Below are positions 16,221 to 24,844 of a stretch of DNA of 57,281 nucleotides, piece by piece. This DNA comes from Nitrospiraceae bacterium (GTDB taxonomy: Bacteria > Nitrospirota > Thermodesulfovibrionia > Thermodesulfovibrionales > UBA6898). Made by a program: the position numbers and the translations under genes. The stretch is from NCBI GenBank assembly GCA_020347665.1, contig CP070737.1:1300183-1357463 (forward strand), written 5' to 3'. The notes beneath the pieces are model-generated. The model worked only from the letters and a program-made list of their open reading frames with translations, made no database searches and was not told the DNA's origin. The first letter of the stretch is position 1. Each line of letters opens with the position of its first letter.

Positions 16221-18481
16221 ATGTGAATACCATCGTAGTTTTGGATATTATCGGTGTTGGTGCCTTTATGTATGCACTGTGGTTATCCATAACGATCGGA
16301 ACGGGCATTCTGGACAGGGTGTCCAATGTGCTTCTTTCCTGTTCCATTGGAGTGTATGTTTTTGTCGGTGTTTCCAATGTGCTTGAACATGGAAACATTT
16401 CGTCATATCTGGATCGATACGAAGATTATGCTGAAGTACTCTTTGTGCCGTTCTTTCTCTATTTCATGTATTCCATGCATGCCCGGTATGAACTTGACAG
16501 ACGAAGGCGTGCAGAGCAATCACTCGAGAGGAGTAAGGAACGATATAAGAACATTCTGGAAGATCTGCCTGACCTGATATGCCGGTATAAACCAGATACA
16601 ACGATTACCTTTATTAATCAAGCATATGCACGCTATTTTGGCAGACCTGAAGGTGAACTGATCGGGACGAGCTTTCTGGATCTCATTCCACAGGAATCTC
16701 ATGCATATGTCCGTGAAAAAATCGCAGCACTGAATAAAAATAACCCGTTTATTACCATGGAACATGGTGTCATCACTCCTGATGGGCAGAGCAGATGGCA
16801 GGTATGGAGTGATAGGGCGCTCTTTGACAACACCGGCACGCTCACTGAAATACAGTCCATCGGGCGTGATATCACTGAACAAAAGATTGCAGGAGAAGCA
16901 CAAGAGAATTCGCGCAGATTTCTCCAGACAATCATGGATGGTGTGAGCGAACCAATCATGGTGGTAGGAAATGATTACCGGATCAGGATGATGAATAAAG
17001 CAGCTCTGGAGTTTTCAGGGTCAACTGATAAAGCTGAATTCTGTTATGAAGTCTCTCACGGACTGAAAGACGTTTGTGATCATACGCACATCTGCTGTCC
17101 GCTTGATATAGTGCGAAAATCCGGGAAACAGGAGATTAATACCCACTATCACAGGCGTTCAGACGGTGCCAAACGTTTAATTGAGATCATTGCTTCACCA
17201 TTCTGGGGGCCGGACGGCACGTTTCAGGGAATCATTCAATTACAGCGTGATATAACTGATCACAAAAAGATGGAAAACGAATTGATTAAAATCCAGAAAC
17301 TTGAATCACTGGGCGTTCTCGCAGGCGGTCTTGCCCATGACTTCAATAATCTGTTGACAGCTATTCTGGGTAATATCAATCTGGCACGAATAATGGCCGG
17401 TCCTGACAGGAAGACAGCTGACGTGTTAGCCGACGCTGAAACAGCTGCGATCAGGGCAAAAGATTTGACCTATCAGCTTTTGACATTTTCGAAGGGTGGT
17501 AAGCCTGTATTGAGCCTTACGGGACTGTGTAATGTGATCAAAGAGACCTCTCAACTGACTTTGAGCGGGTCAAATATTGATTCTAAATTTATTGTGCCGG
17601 ATGACCTCTGGCCTGTTGAGGCTGATACCGGACAGATGGGCCAGGTTATTCATAATATCGTGCTGAATGCCCGGGAAGCAATGCCTGAAGGCGGACTCGT
17701 AACCATCAGTGCAGAAAATAGAATAGTTGGCAAGAACAATGCACTCTCGCTGAACCAGGGCCGATACATCATGATATCATTTGCGGATAGGGGCAGGGGC
17801 ATACCAGACGAGGTATTGCCGAACATATTTGATCCTTATTTCACTACCAAAGAAATGGGCCCGCAAAAAGGTATGGGACTCGGGCTTTCTATCTGTTATT
17901 CGATTGTTAAGAATCACCATGGCCTGATTTCCGTTACGTCCCGTGAGGGAGTGGGAACAACTGTTTATATATGGCTGCCGGCCTCACCGATTCGGGATCT
18001 CGGAGAGAAAGAGATACCCGGACCGATGAAGGAAGCCCGTGACGCAATACCAGTAGAGGGCGCTGTGTTCAGGGAAGAACCTGCAACCTATAATGGCAGA
18101 AGGATTCTTGTTATGGATGATGAAAAAATATTGCGTGATGTGTTAATGCAGATGCTGCATAAACTTGATTTTCAGGTGGATACAGCGGTCACTGGTGAAG
18201 AGGCATTGGCATTATACAGAAGTGCAATGCAAACATCAGACACATATGATGCGGTCATACTCGACCTGACCGTAAAGGGCGGTATGGGCGGGGCGGAAAC
18301 GTTCAGGCAGTTGCGAGCTCTTGACCCGGATGTAAAGGCAATTATTTCGAGCGGATATTCCAAAGATCCTATACTTGAGCAGTTCAGGACACACGGCTTT
18401 TCAGGTATCCTGTTAAAGCCGTACAATATGAATGACCTGGCTCGAATGCTGGAAGCAGTGCTATCTGAGCACAAAGGGTAG
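16217..18481 (+). CDS. Membrane PAS-PAS hybrid histidine kinase with C-terminal receiver
   Basis: Two or three membrane segments (about residues 1-95) lead to PAS1 (about 108-220), PAS2 (about 233-350), a HisKA domain with phosphorylatable H374 in GGLAHDFNNLL, an ATPase domain (NIVLNAREAMPEGG N-box; GKGMGLGLS-like box near 550) and a receiver (about 630-750) with acceptor D683 in VILDLT. PAS2 contains a cysteine/histidine cluster (FCYEVSHGLKDVCDH then HICCP) that could bind metal or sense redox. The kinase would autophosphorylate and pass phosphate to its own receiver. No separate output regulator is adjacent, so the target is unknown. Confidence 0.88.
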   Translation: MNVNTIVVLDIIGVGAFMYALWLSITIGTGILDRVSNVLLSCSIGVYVFVGVSNVLEHGNISSYLDRYEDYAEVLFVPFFLYFMYSMHARYELDRRRRAEQSLERSKERYKNILEDLPDLICRYKPDTTITFINQAYARYFGRPEGELIGTSFLDLIPQESHAYVREKIAALNKNNPFITMEHGVITPDGQSRWQVWSDRALFDNTGTLTEIQSIGRDITEQKIAGEAQENSRRFLQTIMDGVSEPIMVVGNDYRIRMMNKAALEFSGSTDKAEFCYEVSHGLKDVCDHTHICCPLDIVRKSGKQEINTHYHRRSDGAKRLIEIIASPFWGPDGTFQGIIQLQRDITDHKKMENELIKIQKLESLGVLAGGLAHDFNNLLTAILGNINLARIMAGPDRKTADVLADAETAAIRAKDLTYQLLTFSKGGKPVLSLTGLCNVIKETSQLTLSGSNIDSKFIVPDDLWPVEADTGQMGQVIHNIVLNAREAMPEGGLVTISAENRIVGKNNALSLNQGRYIMISFADRGRGIPDEVLPNIFDPYFTTKEMGPQKGMGLGLSICYSIVKNHHGLISVTSREGVGTTVYIWLPASPIRDLGEKEIPGPMKEARDAIPVEGAVFREEPATYNGRRILVMDDEKILRDVLMQMLHKLDFQVDTAVTGEEALALYRSAMQTSDTYDAVILDLTVKGGMGGAETFRQLRALDPDVKAIISSGYSKDPILEQFRTHGFSGILLKPYNMNDLARMLEAVLSEHKG

Positions 18482-18636
18482 TTTTTTCGACTCGTTTCAA
18501 AAGAATCATTTTTTTGCTGATGTATAGCGGACACATCTGTTTTCAGTCGCGGATACCTGTCCAGGCAGGGACGATGTGTTCCTGTTTCTTTCCCTTGAGA
18601 CATGAAGAGTACGGCCCGCTTGCGGTACAATAGGGC

Positions 18637-19395
18637 ATGCAGGCGTACGATGAACGGATTGCGGGAACAGTAAGGTTCATCAGAGAGGCTACACATATCA
18701 CGGCTTTTACCGGTGCGGGCATTTCTACTGAATCGGGAATCAAGGATTTCAGGAGCCCTGGAGGGATCTGGGACAGATATCGGATAGTTACTTTTCAGGA
18801 GTTTGTCTCTGATCATAAGGCGCGGGTTGAATACTGGAACATGCGTAGGGAACTGTTCCATGAGTTAAACAGCGCACGCCCGAACAGGGCGCATAAAGCC
18901 CTTGCGGCTCTGGAACAGATGGGCAGGTTGCAGTGTCTCATCACGCAGAATATCGATGGCCTTCATTACGATGCCGGAAATGCTGACATTATTGAGCTTC
19001 ATGGAACAAACAAACGAGCGGCCTGCCTGAGCTGTGGAAAGTCATGGCCGATTGCTGATATACAGGCACGACTTGAAGCCGGGGAACGTGCCCCAACGTG
19101 TGATGACTGCAATGGTCTCATCAAGCCGGCAACCGTGTCATTTGGACAGGCAATGCCAGAAAAAGAACTCATGAAGGCGGCTGAATGCGCTTCATCATGT
19201 GATCTTTTTCTTATGATCGGGTCGTCTCTCAAGGTTGAACCGGCTGCATCAATCCCGAAAATGGCGTATCAGGCCGGTGCAAAACTGGTATTCGTAAATC
19301 GCACTGAAACACCTCTGGATACCGTTGCCTCGATTATCTTCAGGGAAGACGCAGGGGATGTTTTATCTCGCGTGATTGAAAGGCTTCACAGCTAG
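18637..19395 (+). CDS. cobB: Sir2-family NAD-dependent protein deacylase
   Basis: The sirtuin of 252 residues shows the NAD-binding motif FTGAGISTESGIKDFR, TQNIDGLH with catalytic H in ELHGTNKRA, a zinc-binding set CLSC ... CDDC, and GSSLKVEPAAS. It removes acyl groups from lysines (including acetyl-CoA synthetase in other bacteria) using NAD+. ATG 18637 has no clear ribosome binding site. A methyltransferase gene follows after 1 bp, suggesting cotranscription. Confidence 0.9.
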   Translation: MQAYDERIAGTVRFIREATHITAFTGAGISTESGIKDFRSPGGIWDRYRIVTFQEFVSDHKARVEYWNMRRELFHELNSARPNRAHKALAALEQMGRLQCLITQNIDGLHYDAGNADIIELHGTNKRAACLSCGKSWPIADIQARLEAGERAPTCDDCNGLIKPATVSFGQAMPEKELMKAAECASSCDLFLMIGSSLKVEPAASIPKMAYQAGAKLVFVNRTETPLDTVASIIFREDAGDVLSRVIERLHS

Positions 19396-19396
19396 C

Positions 19397-20032
19397 ATGC
19401 AATTAATTCCTCCTGATATAGAACAGTATGTTTCTGAACAGACTGATCCTGTCTCCCCGCTCCTGAAGCGACTTGAGCAAGAGACAAGAGAAAAGACGCC
19501 ACATCCCCAGATGCTGTCCGGACCGGTTGAGGGAAGGTTTTTGCAGATGCTGATCAGATTATCCGGCGCACGGAATGTGCTCGAAATAGGTACCTTTACC
19601 GGTTTCTCTGCGCTCATGATGGCTGAAGGACTGCCCGAGAACGGCGAAATAGTAACGCTCGAAATCGATGATGCGTATGCCGATATTGCCGCGCGCTACT
19701 TCACGATAAGCCCGTACAGGAATAAGATACGATTGATGCGAGGGCCTGCCAGAAACAGTCTCAGTACACTGCCGCAACAATTCTTCGATTTTATCTTTAT
19801 TGATGCGGACAAGGGTTCCTATGGTGATTATTACGAGGAGGGCATCCGTTTGATCAGAAGGGGAGGTCTGATAACTGTCGACAATGCCCTGTGGAATGGC
19901 AAGGCCCTGCAGCCGGATGATGACGACAGCCGGGCAATTGCACGGTTTAATAATCTGGTAAAACAGGATTCACGCGTGGAAAAGGTCATGCTCACGATCA
20001 GGGACGGGATATATCTTATAAGGAAAAAATAG
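19397..20032 (+). CDS. SAM-dependent O-methyltransferase (class I, COMT-like)
   Basis: This Rossmann methyltransferase of 211 residues has the SAM motif VLEIGTFTGFSALMMAEGL, acidic residue in VTLEIDD, the metal/active region FDFIFIDADKGSYGDYYEEG and GGLITVDNALWNG. These are typical of Mg-dependent catechol/caffeoyl-CoA-type O-methyltransferases; the substrate is unknown. ATG 19397 lies 1 bp after the cobB stop. An upstream TTG at 19376 is possible but would overlap cobB. The 3' end overlaps the convergent phosphoribosyltransferase gene by 17 bases. Confidence 0.85.
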   Translation: MQLIPPDIEQYVSEQTDPVSPLLKRLEQETREKTPHPQMLSGPVEGRFLQMLIRLSGARNVLEIGTFTGFSALMMAEGLPENGEIVTLEIDDAYADIAARYFTISPYRNKIRLMRGPARNSLSTLPQQFFDFIFIDADKGSYGDYYEEGIRLIRRGGLITVDNALWNGKALQPDDDDSRAIARFNNLVKQDSRVEKVMLTIRDGIYLIRKK

Positions 20033-20699
20033 GAGATTCCATCAGGGAAAGAACGTCTTCCTCACTAAGGTCATACCAGTTGCTATAGGCATCTGCTACA
20101 GCAAAGGACAATCCGCGCCGAATGTTAAGACAGAGCAATTCATCTATCTCAGAAGAAATGCTCAACGCAGTCCTCTCTGATGCTGTCGGCACCGCTACAA
20201 TAATCCTGTTAGGCTCTGTTTTCCTGACAAATCGAATGGCAGCGAGCATTGTGTACCCCGAGGCAAGCCCGTCGTCAACAAGTATGACGTGCTTATTCCG
20301 TAAAGACGGATATGCTCTGTCTTTTCTGAAGACCCGGTTTCTGGTCTGAATGCTTTCAAGAGCCTGTGATGTCTGCCGAGCTATGACATCATCGGAGAGC
20401 CCAAGGTGATGTACGAGTGATTCATTAAGAACAACAGTGCCATCAGGACCGACTGCACCAAATCCAGCCTCTGTATTACCGGGTATCTGAATCTTTCTTA
20501 CGATCAGTAAATCGATCGGACGTGAATACATTTCTGCAATTTCCGCGGCTACCGGGACCCCGCCGGATGGAATAGCCAGTATGAATGCGTTTCTGCCACA
20601 CTGGTGTTTCAGCCTTTCTGCCAGCAGGCGACCTGCTTTATGTCTATCCTTGAAAACATGGATCCTGTCCCGTAACGATCTGTCTTCAGTTATCTTCAT
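20016..20699 (-). CDS. Phosphoribosyltransferase-domain protein
   Basis: The 227-residue protein has the type I PRTase fold, with the PRPP-binding motif VILVDDGLASGYTM near residues 137-150 and AIPSGGVPVAAEIA earlier. Stand-alone proteins of this type are often called putative phosphoribosyltransferases; their substrate is unknown and some act in nucleobase salvage. It points toward and overlaps the methyltransferase gene and is 48 bp from the radical SAM gene on the same strand. Confidence 0.82.
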   Translation of the reverse strand: MKITEDRSLRDRIHVFKDRHKAGRLLAERLKHQCGRNAFILAIPSGGVPVAAEIAEMYSRPIDLLIVRKIQIPGNTEAGFGAVGPDGTVVLNESLVHHLGLSDDVIARQTSQALESIQTRNRVFRKDRAYPSLRNKHVILVDDGLASGYTMLAAIRFVRKTEPNRIIVAVPTASERTALSISSEIDELLCLNIRRGLSFAVADAYSNWYDLSEEDVLSLMESPIFSL

Positions 20700-20747
20700 G
20701 AGTATAGTATTGAGATGATAGAGACAATCCTGTATCTGATATGTGGT

Positions 20748-21500
20748 TTAGCACAAGCAGATATTTTTTCCGGATAGCCCTTTCCGTAATCTCATGATAC
20801 TGTTTTCGATAACGTCTCTTTGCAGCCATCTATCGAATTTCATCTGCTTATAGATATTCTGGGTCTTTGAAACATAGTTCATTCTGTCGATGAGAACACT
20901 ATCAACATGACAATAAATCGATTCTGACAGAACCTCAGGATTCATAGGCAGTACCGGTCCGATAAAAACGTACGTCGCTATCCCGTTTTCATGCAGCGAT
21001 TTTAGAGCCTCTATCCTTGTTCTGACGGACGGTGCGTGTGGCTCGAAAACTTTTCGAATGGTATCATCATCAGTTGTTATTGTTATTCCGACGGTTATGT
21101 TTCTGAATCGTTTGAATAAATCCATGTCCCTGAGCACCAGAGAAGATTTTGTCAGAATATCAACCGAATACTGGTAATCGAGGAGCTTTTCCAGGCAACC
21201 ACGTGTCAGATAATATTGTTTTTCAGCTGGCTGATAGGGATCTGTCACTGAACTTATCATCACAGAGCCTCGTGCAGTGCGTCTCAGCTCCCGGCTGAGG
21301 ACATCAGGGGCGTTAACCTTCACGTCGAGAAAGGTTCCCCATGCCTCAGCGTGTCCAGTAAATCGCTTCATAAAAGTGGCGTAACAGTATACACAGCCAT
21401 GAGAACATCCGACATAGGGATTAACACAATAATCAATTCCGGAGATTCCCGATTTCGTCAGAACGGACCTTGCCGTGATTTTCTTGATAGCCAGCCCCAT
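20748..21500 (-). CDS. Radical SAM protein, SPL-like family
   Basis: The protein of 250 residues has the radical SAM cluster motif GCSHGCVYCYA (CxxxCxxC) near residues 33-40, preceded by YCVNPYVGC. The body (SSVTDPYQPAEKQYYLTRG, VDILTKSSLVLRDMDLF, FIGPVLPMNP) is the pattern of the Rv2578c/SplB-like group. It would reductively cleave SAM to a 5'-deoxyadenosyl radical. The substrate is unknown; similarity to spore photolyase does not prove DNA repair. ATG 21500 is about 200 bp from the divergent CobD-like gene. Confidence 0.85.
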   Translation of the reverse strand: MGLAIKKITARSVLTKSGISGIDYCVNPYVGCSHGCVYCYATFMKRFTGHAEAWGTFLDVKVNAPDVLSRELRRTARGSVMISSVTDPYQPAEKQYYLTRGCLEKLLDYQYSVDILTKSSLVLRDMDLFKRFRNITVGITITTDDDTIRKVFEPHAPSVRTRIEALKSLHENGIATYVFIGPVLPMNPEVLSESIYCHVDSVLIDRMNYVSKTQNIYKQMKFDRWLQRDVIENSIMRLRKGLSGKNICLC

Positions 21501-21699
21501 ATGTTAGTTTACCATTATGGAACAGGCATACGGCGGGAGAACGCAAGAAACGATACTAATATCTGTCTCACCCTGATTGCTATCATAAGACAGCGCGTTC
21601 GATGTTGTTTGCCATATATCATGACTCGAAAAGAGATGTTATAATATCAACGTTTTTCAGTGATTTCAAAATGGAATGGATTAAGTAATACAGGCTGAC

Positions 21700-22698
21700 A
21701 TGAATGCGTTCGTAGATGTAAGTGCGGGAATAAGTCCTCTTGGTCCTTCAAAAAAAGTCAGGGCGAGAATACGGAAGGCGATAAAAGGGCTTAGGTGCTA
21801 TCCTGACTCTGAAGCCCGGGCTTTGAAAAAACTGTTTCTGTCGAAGTACGGTATCCGTGCCGAGAACATGTGCTTGGCGAATTCCCTGCATGAACTCGTT
21901 TATAGCATTGCAGCTATTGTAAAACCTAAGAAAGTACTCGTGCTCGGTCCGGCACTGAGAATATATGAAGAAGCATCATCTGCTGCAGGAGCAGATACCT
22001 TTTATTTCAGTCCTGACGAGCATACGGGATATATAACTGATACTGATCAGCTTAGGAAGAAAATAAAGAATTGTAATTTACTGTTTGCGGCCAATCCAAA
22101 CAGGATTAACGGCAGGTTGATCCATAAGGAGGTTTTCGATCTCATGCGCTCAGAAGCGTGCACGAGAAAAGTACCCTTTGTTATCGATGAATCCCTGATC
22201 GAGTTCACTGGGGCAGAAAGTTATCACTCGTATGTTAATGATATGAAAAATGTAATTGTGTTGCAGACGACGGCTCTTTTTTACGGATTACCGGGCCTTG
22301 AACTTGCTTATGCAATTACATCTCCTGAAATGGTTATAGCCTTAAAAAACAGACAATGCTCAACGATAAATCATCTTGCGCTTGAAGCGGCACGGGCAGC
22401 ATTCAAAGATAATGCGTACAAAAAGAATCTAAAGAAGTATATTGATACCGAAAAAGAATATATCAAGAAGAAGATAAAAAAAACTGATGGTGTTACGTTT
22501 ATGGACTCTGACAGCAATGTCTTTCTTCTTAAGCTATCTGATAACAGAGAAATACTGTTGCGTTCCCTTAAGAGGGCAGGACTTCGCATTCAGGACTGCG
22601 AACATATTGATGGGTTGCGTGAGCACTATTTAAGGCTTTCAGTGTTAAAGCATGATTACAATAGCAAGTTACTGAGAATAATAACTGACGGATTGTAA
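21700..22698 (+). CDS. CobD/HisC-like PLP-fold protein lacking the catalytic lysine
   Basis: The 332-residue protein follows the aminotransferase class I/II layout of threonine-phosphate decarboxylase and histidinol-phosphate aminotransferase: DVSAGISPLGPSKKV, CYPDSEARALKKLF, VIDESLIEF (PLP Asp kept) and YGLPGLELAYA. The normal SxSKxYGLPG box reads LQTTALFYGLPG here, so the Schiff-base lysine is L193. NPNNPTG is altered to NPNRINGR and the phosphate-binding GxxEL region to NSLHEL. It is therefore probably inactive as a standard PLP enzyme or has taken another role. It is full length with no stops, so it is conserved rather than decayed. The 3' end overlaps the convergent HD-GYP gene by 30 bases. 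Confidence 0.75.
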   Translation: MNAFVDVSAGISPLGPSKKVRARIRKAIKGLRCYPDSEARALKKLFLSKYGIRAENMCLANSLHELVYSIAAIVKPKKVLVLGPALRIYEEASSAAGADTFYFSPDEHTGYITDTDQLRKKIKNCNLLFAANPNRINGRLIHKEVFDLMRSEACTRKVPFVIDESLIEFTGAESYHSYVNDMKNVIVLQTTALFYGLPGLELAYAITSPEMVIALKNRQCSTINHLALEAARAAFKDNAYKKNLKKYIDTEKEYIKKKIKKTDGVTFMDSDSNVFLLKLSDNREILLRSLKRAGLRIQDCEHIDGLREHYLRLSVLKHDYNSKLLRIITDGL

Positions 22699-24639
22699 TG
22701 CATCATAGCCGATTGATGTGAGGTACTCATCCCCTTTCGATTTAAGCAGTTCAAGAAACATCTGGACCACATAGGGGTCGAACTGAGTTCCGGAATTTGT
22801 TTTCAGCTCATCTAATACTTTCCCCATGGTGAGCGCGTTTCTGTACGGTCTGTCCGTCATCATCGCATCGAACGTGTCAACAACTGACAGAATCCTCGAT
22901 TTCAGAGAAATTTCTGAACCTTTGAGGCGGTTGGGATATCCCCTCCCGTCGTATCGTTCATGGTGCTGAATAATGATCATTCTGATGTTATCCAGGGTTT
23001 GGATCGGCTTCAGAATCTCATTTCCTATGGTTGGGTGATCTTTGACCATGGCATATTCATCTGCGGTCAGCTTGCCTCGCTTTTGGAGTATCAGAGCATC
23101 AATACCGAGCTTTCCGATGTCGTGAAGAATGGCAGCGTGTTTAATTGTTTCGAGCTCCCTGTAATCAAGTCCGATATACTTGGCCAGCTCCAGTGAAAGC
23201 AACGTAACCCGTTCGGAATGGCCTTTTGTAAATTTGTCATTAGCTTCAAGTGCATTAACAAGTGATTGTATCGCAGCAAAATAATTGGTTTTAACGGTTT
23301 CGTAGAGCACTGCATTTTCAATGGCGACCATTGCCTGATTTGAAATGGTTGTAAGCAGCTCAAGTTCGTCTTCCGTGAACCGGGCTCTGCCATTATTATT
23401 TTCGAGCACTAGTGCCCCGATGATCTGCCCCTGCATTTTAAGTGGAACGCCTATTCTGTCAGTGCTGCCATTCTGGTCTGCTGCCCGAGTTCCAGAAGCC
23501 TCGGAATGGTGAATCGGCTTCCCGCGCTTCAGTATGTCCGAATAAGAGGAATTGAATTCCATCGAGACGTCTGTCAGATGGTCAATGCCAAATCCTTGCT
23601 GATATTGCAATGTGAGTGGCTTCCTTTTCTTGCCGTTGAGATGCATCGTAATGCGATCGGCACTGATCAGATCAGCTGTAGTACGGATGACAATTTTCAT
23701 CAGCTCCACTGTTTCTATTATCGATGTAAGAGTTGTTCCAATTTCATTTATTTTTTTGAGCCTTTCAACGGCTTTCTCGAGCTGTAGATTTTTCCCCTTT
23801 ACCTCCTTGGACAGCGAAGAGATGGCTTTATTTGCAGTTTCAAGTTCTTTGAGCAGCTTGATCCGTATATTAGAAAGTTCCCGTTCCTTTGTTATATTTT
23901 TTTTATACAGCGCCTTAATCTCCCGGATCATCGAATTGAAGGACGATCCGATTAATCCCAATTCATCATTACCCCGCAATGTCACGGTTGCATCCCAGTT
24001 TCCTGCCTCAATGTCCTTGATGGCCAGCAGGAGCACTTTAAGCGGTTTTGTGATAAGTCTTGTAAAGAGAACGCTCAGGAGAGCTGATACCAGTATAATG
24101 AGAGCGATATGAGACGAAAGTAGTATTCTTTTCAGGGACACGAGCGTGGCGGTGTTTCTTGATAAGTCCTGTTCGATCTGAATAATGCCATTTATCTTTT
24201 CTTTGTTGCCATGACATCTGAAACAGGTTTTCTTGTTATAAATAGGTTTTGAAAAAATCAGGATTTCCTTACCGCTCGTCTCAATGACCCTAACTGCAGG
24301 GGCCGCTCCTGATGAAAAATCTGCTGCCGTCGATCCTATTTCCGACGGGTCAGACGATTTCAATATTTTTCCGCGTGAAGAGAGAACCCGCACCATGGTC
24401 AATTCCTCGTTTTTGCCCAGATTCTCGATAATGGACTGCACGTCACGCGGACTACCGTGAAGCATTGTATGATCTATGGATTTATGGATGACATCAGTAA
24501 TAAGCTCACCCTCTTTGAAAGCATGCTTCTCCATCTGGTTGCGCTGAACGCGAATGAGGATTCCTGTGATGACACCCACTGAAATGAGAATAGTAATGGC
24601 AATAATAGCGATAATTTTTGTTTTAATGACCATGGTCAT
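22669..24639 (-). CDS. HD-GYP phosphodiesterase with periplasmic c-haem sensor, HAMP and GAF
   Basis: Order of parts: N-terminal membrane helix (KIIAIIAITILISVGVITGI), periplasmic sensor (about 35-165) containing a CxxCH motif (TCFRCHGNKEK), second helix (about 170-195), HAMP with EAGNWDATVTLRGNDELG, coiled coil, GAF domain (about 315-440), then HD-GYP with HSERV, HDIGKLGI and HHERYDGRGYP. The protein should hydrolyse cyclic di-GMP in response to a haem-bound ligand or redox state outside. ATG 24639 is chosen (656 aa); ATG 24633 or the upstream TTG are alternatives. No cyclase gene is nearby. Confidence 0.88.
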   Translation of the reverse strand: MTMVIKTKIIAIIAITILISVGVITGILIRVQRNQMEKHAFKEGELITDVIHKSIDHTMLHGSPRDVQSIIENLGKNEELTMVRVLSSRGKILKSSDPSEIGSTAADFSSGAAPAVRVIETSGKEILIFSKPIYNKKTCFRCHGNKEKINGIIQIEQDLSRNTATLVSLKRILLSSHIALIILVSALLSVLFTRLITKPLKVLLLAIKDIEAGNWDATVTLRGNDELGLIGSSFNSMIREIKALYKKNITKERELSNIRIKLLKELETANKAISSLSKEVKGKNLQLEKAVERLKKINEIGTTLTSIIETVELMKIVIRTTADLISADRITMHLNGKKRKPLTLQYQQGFGIDHLTDVSMEFNSSYSDILKRGKPIHHSEASGTRAADQNGSTDRIGVPLKMQGQIIGALVLENNNGRARFTEDELELLTTISNQAMVAIENAVLYETVKTNYFAAIQSLVNALEANDKFTKGHSERVTLLSLELAKYIGLDYRELETIKHAAILHDIGKLGIDALILQKRGKLTADEYAMVKDHPTIGNEILKPIQTLDNIRMIIIQHHERYDGRGYPNRLKGSEISLKSRILSVVDTFDAMMTDRPYRNALTMGKVLDELKTNSGTQFDPYVVQMFLELLKSKGDEYLTSIGYDALQSVSYYSQ

Positions 24640-24844
24640 ATTTCTTATAGTTTTCTGAAGCAAATAGTATGCCTATACTATGTCTGCCTATTCTCCAAGA
24701 AAAAAGGGTAGATAGGTGGGACATATACGGCAATATCACCCATTTATGCTCAAACTGTTCGAAATCACGCACTTGTGAGTCATCTGCAGAATGACATATT
24801 CTGGCAGGGGTATTGCCATATATTTTGTAGTACAATGAATAGTT

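Noticed and set aside
18590-18636. TTGAGA/TACAAT as a cobB promoter
   Set aside because: The spacing of 23 bases is too long and the -10 box would sit too close to the start codon.
18172-18861. 229-codon minus-strand frame across the kinase end and cobB start
   Set aside because: Overlaps two confident genes and its translation shows no domain.
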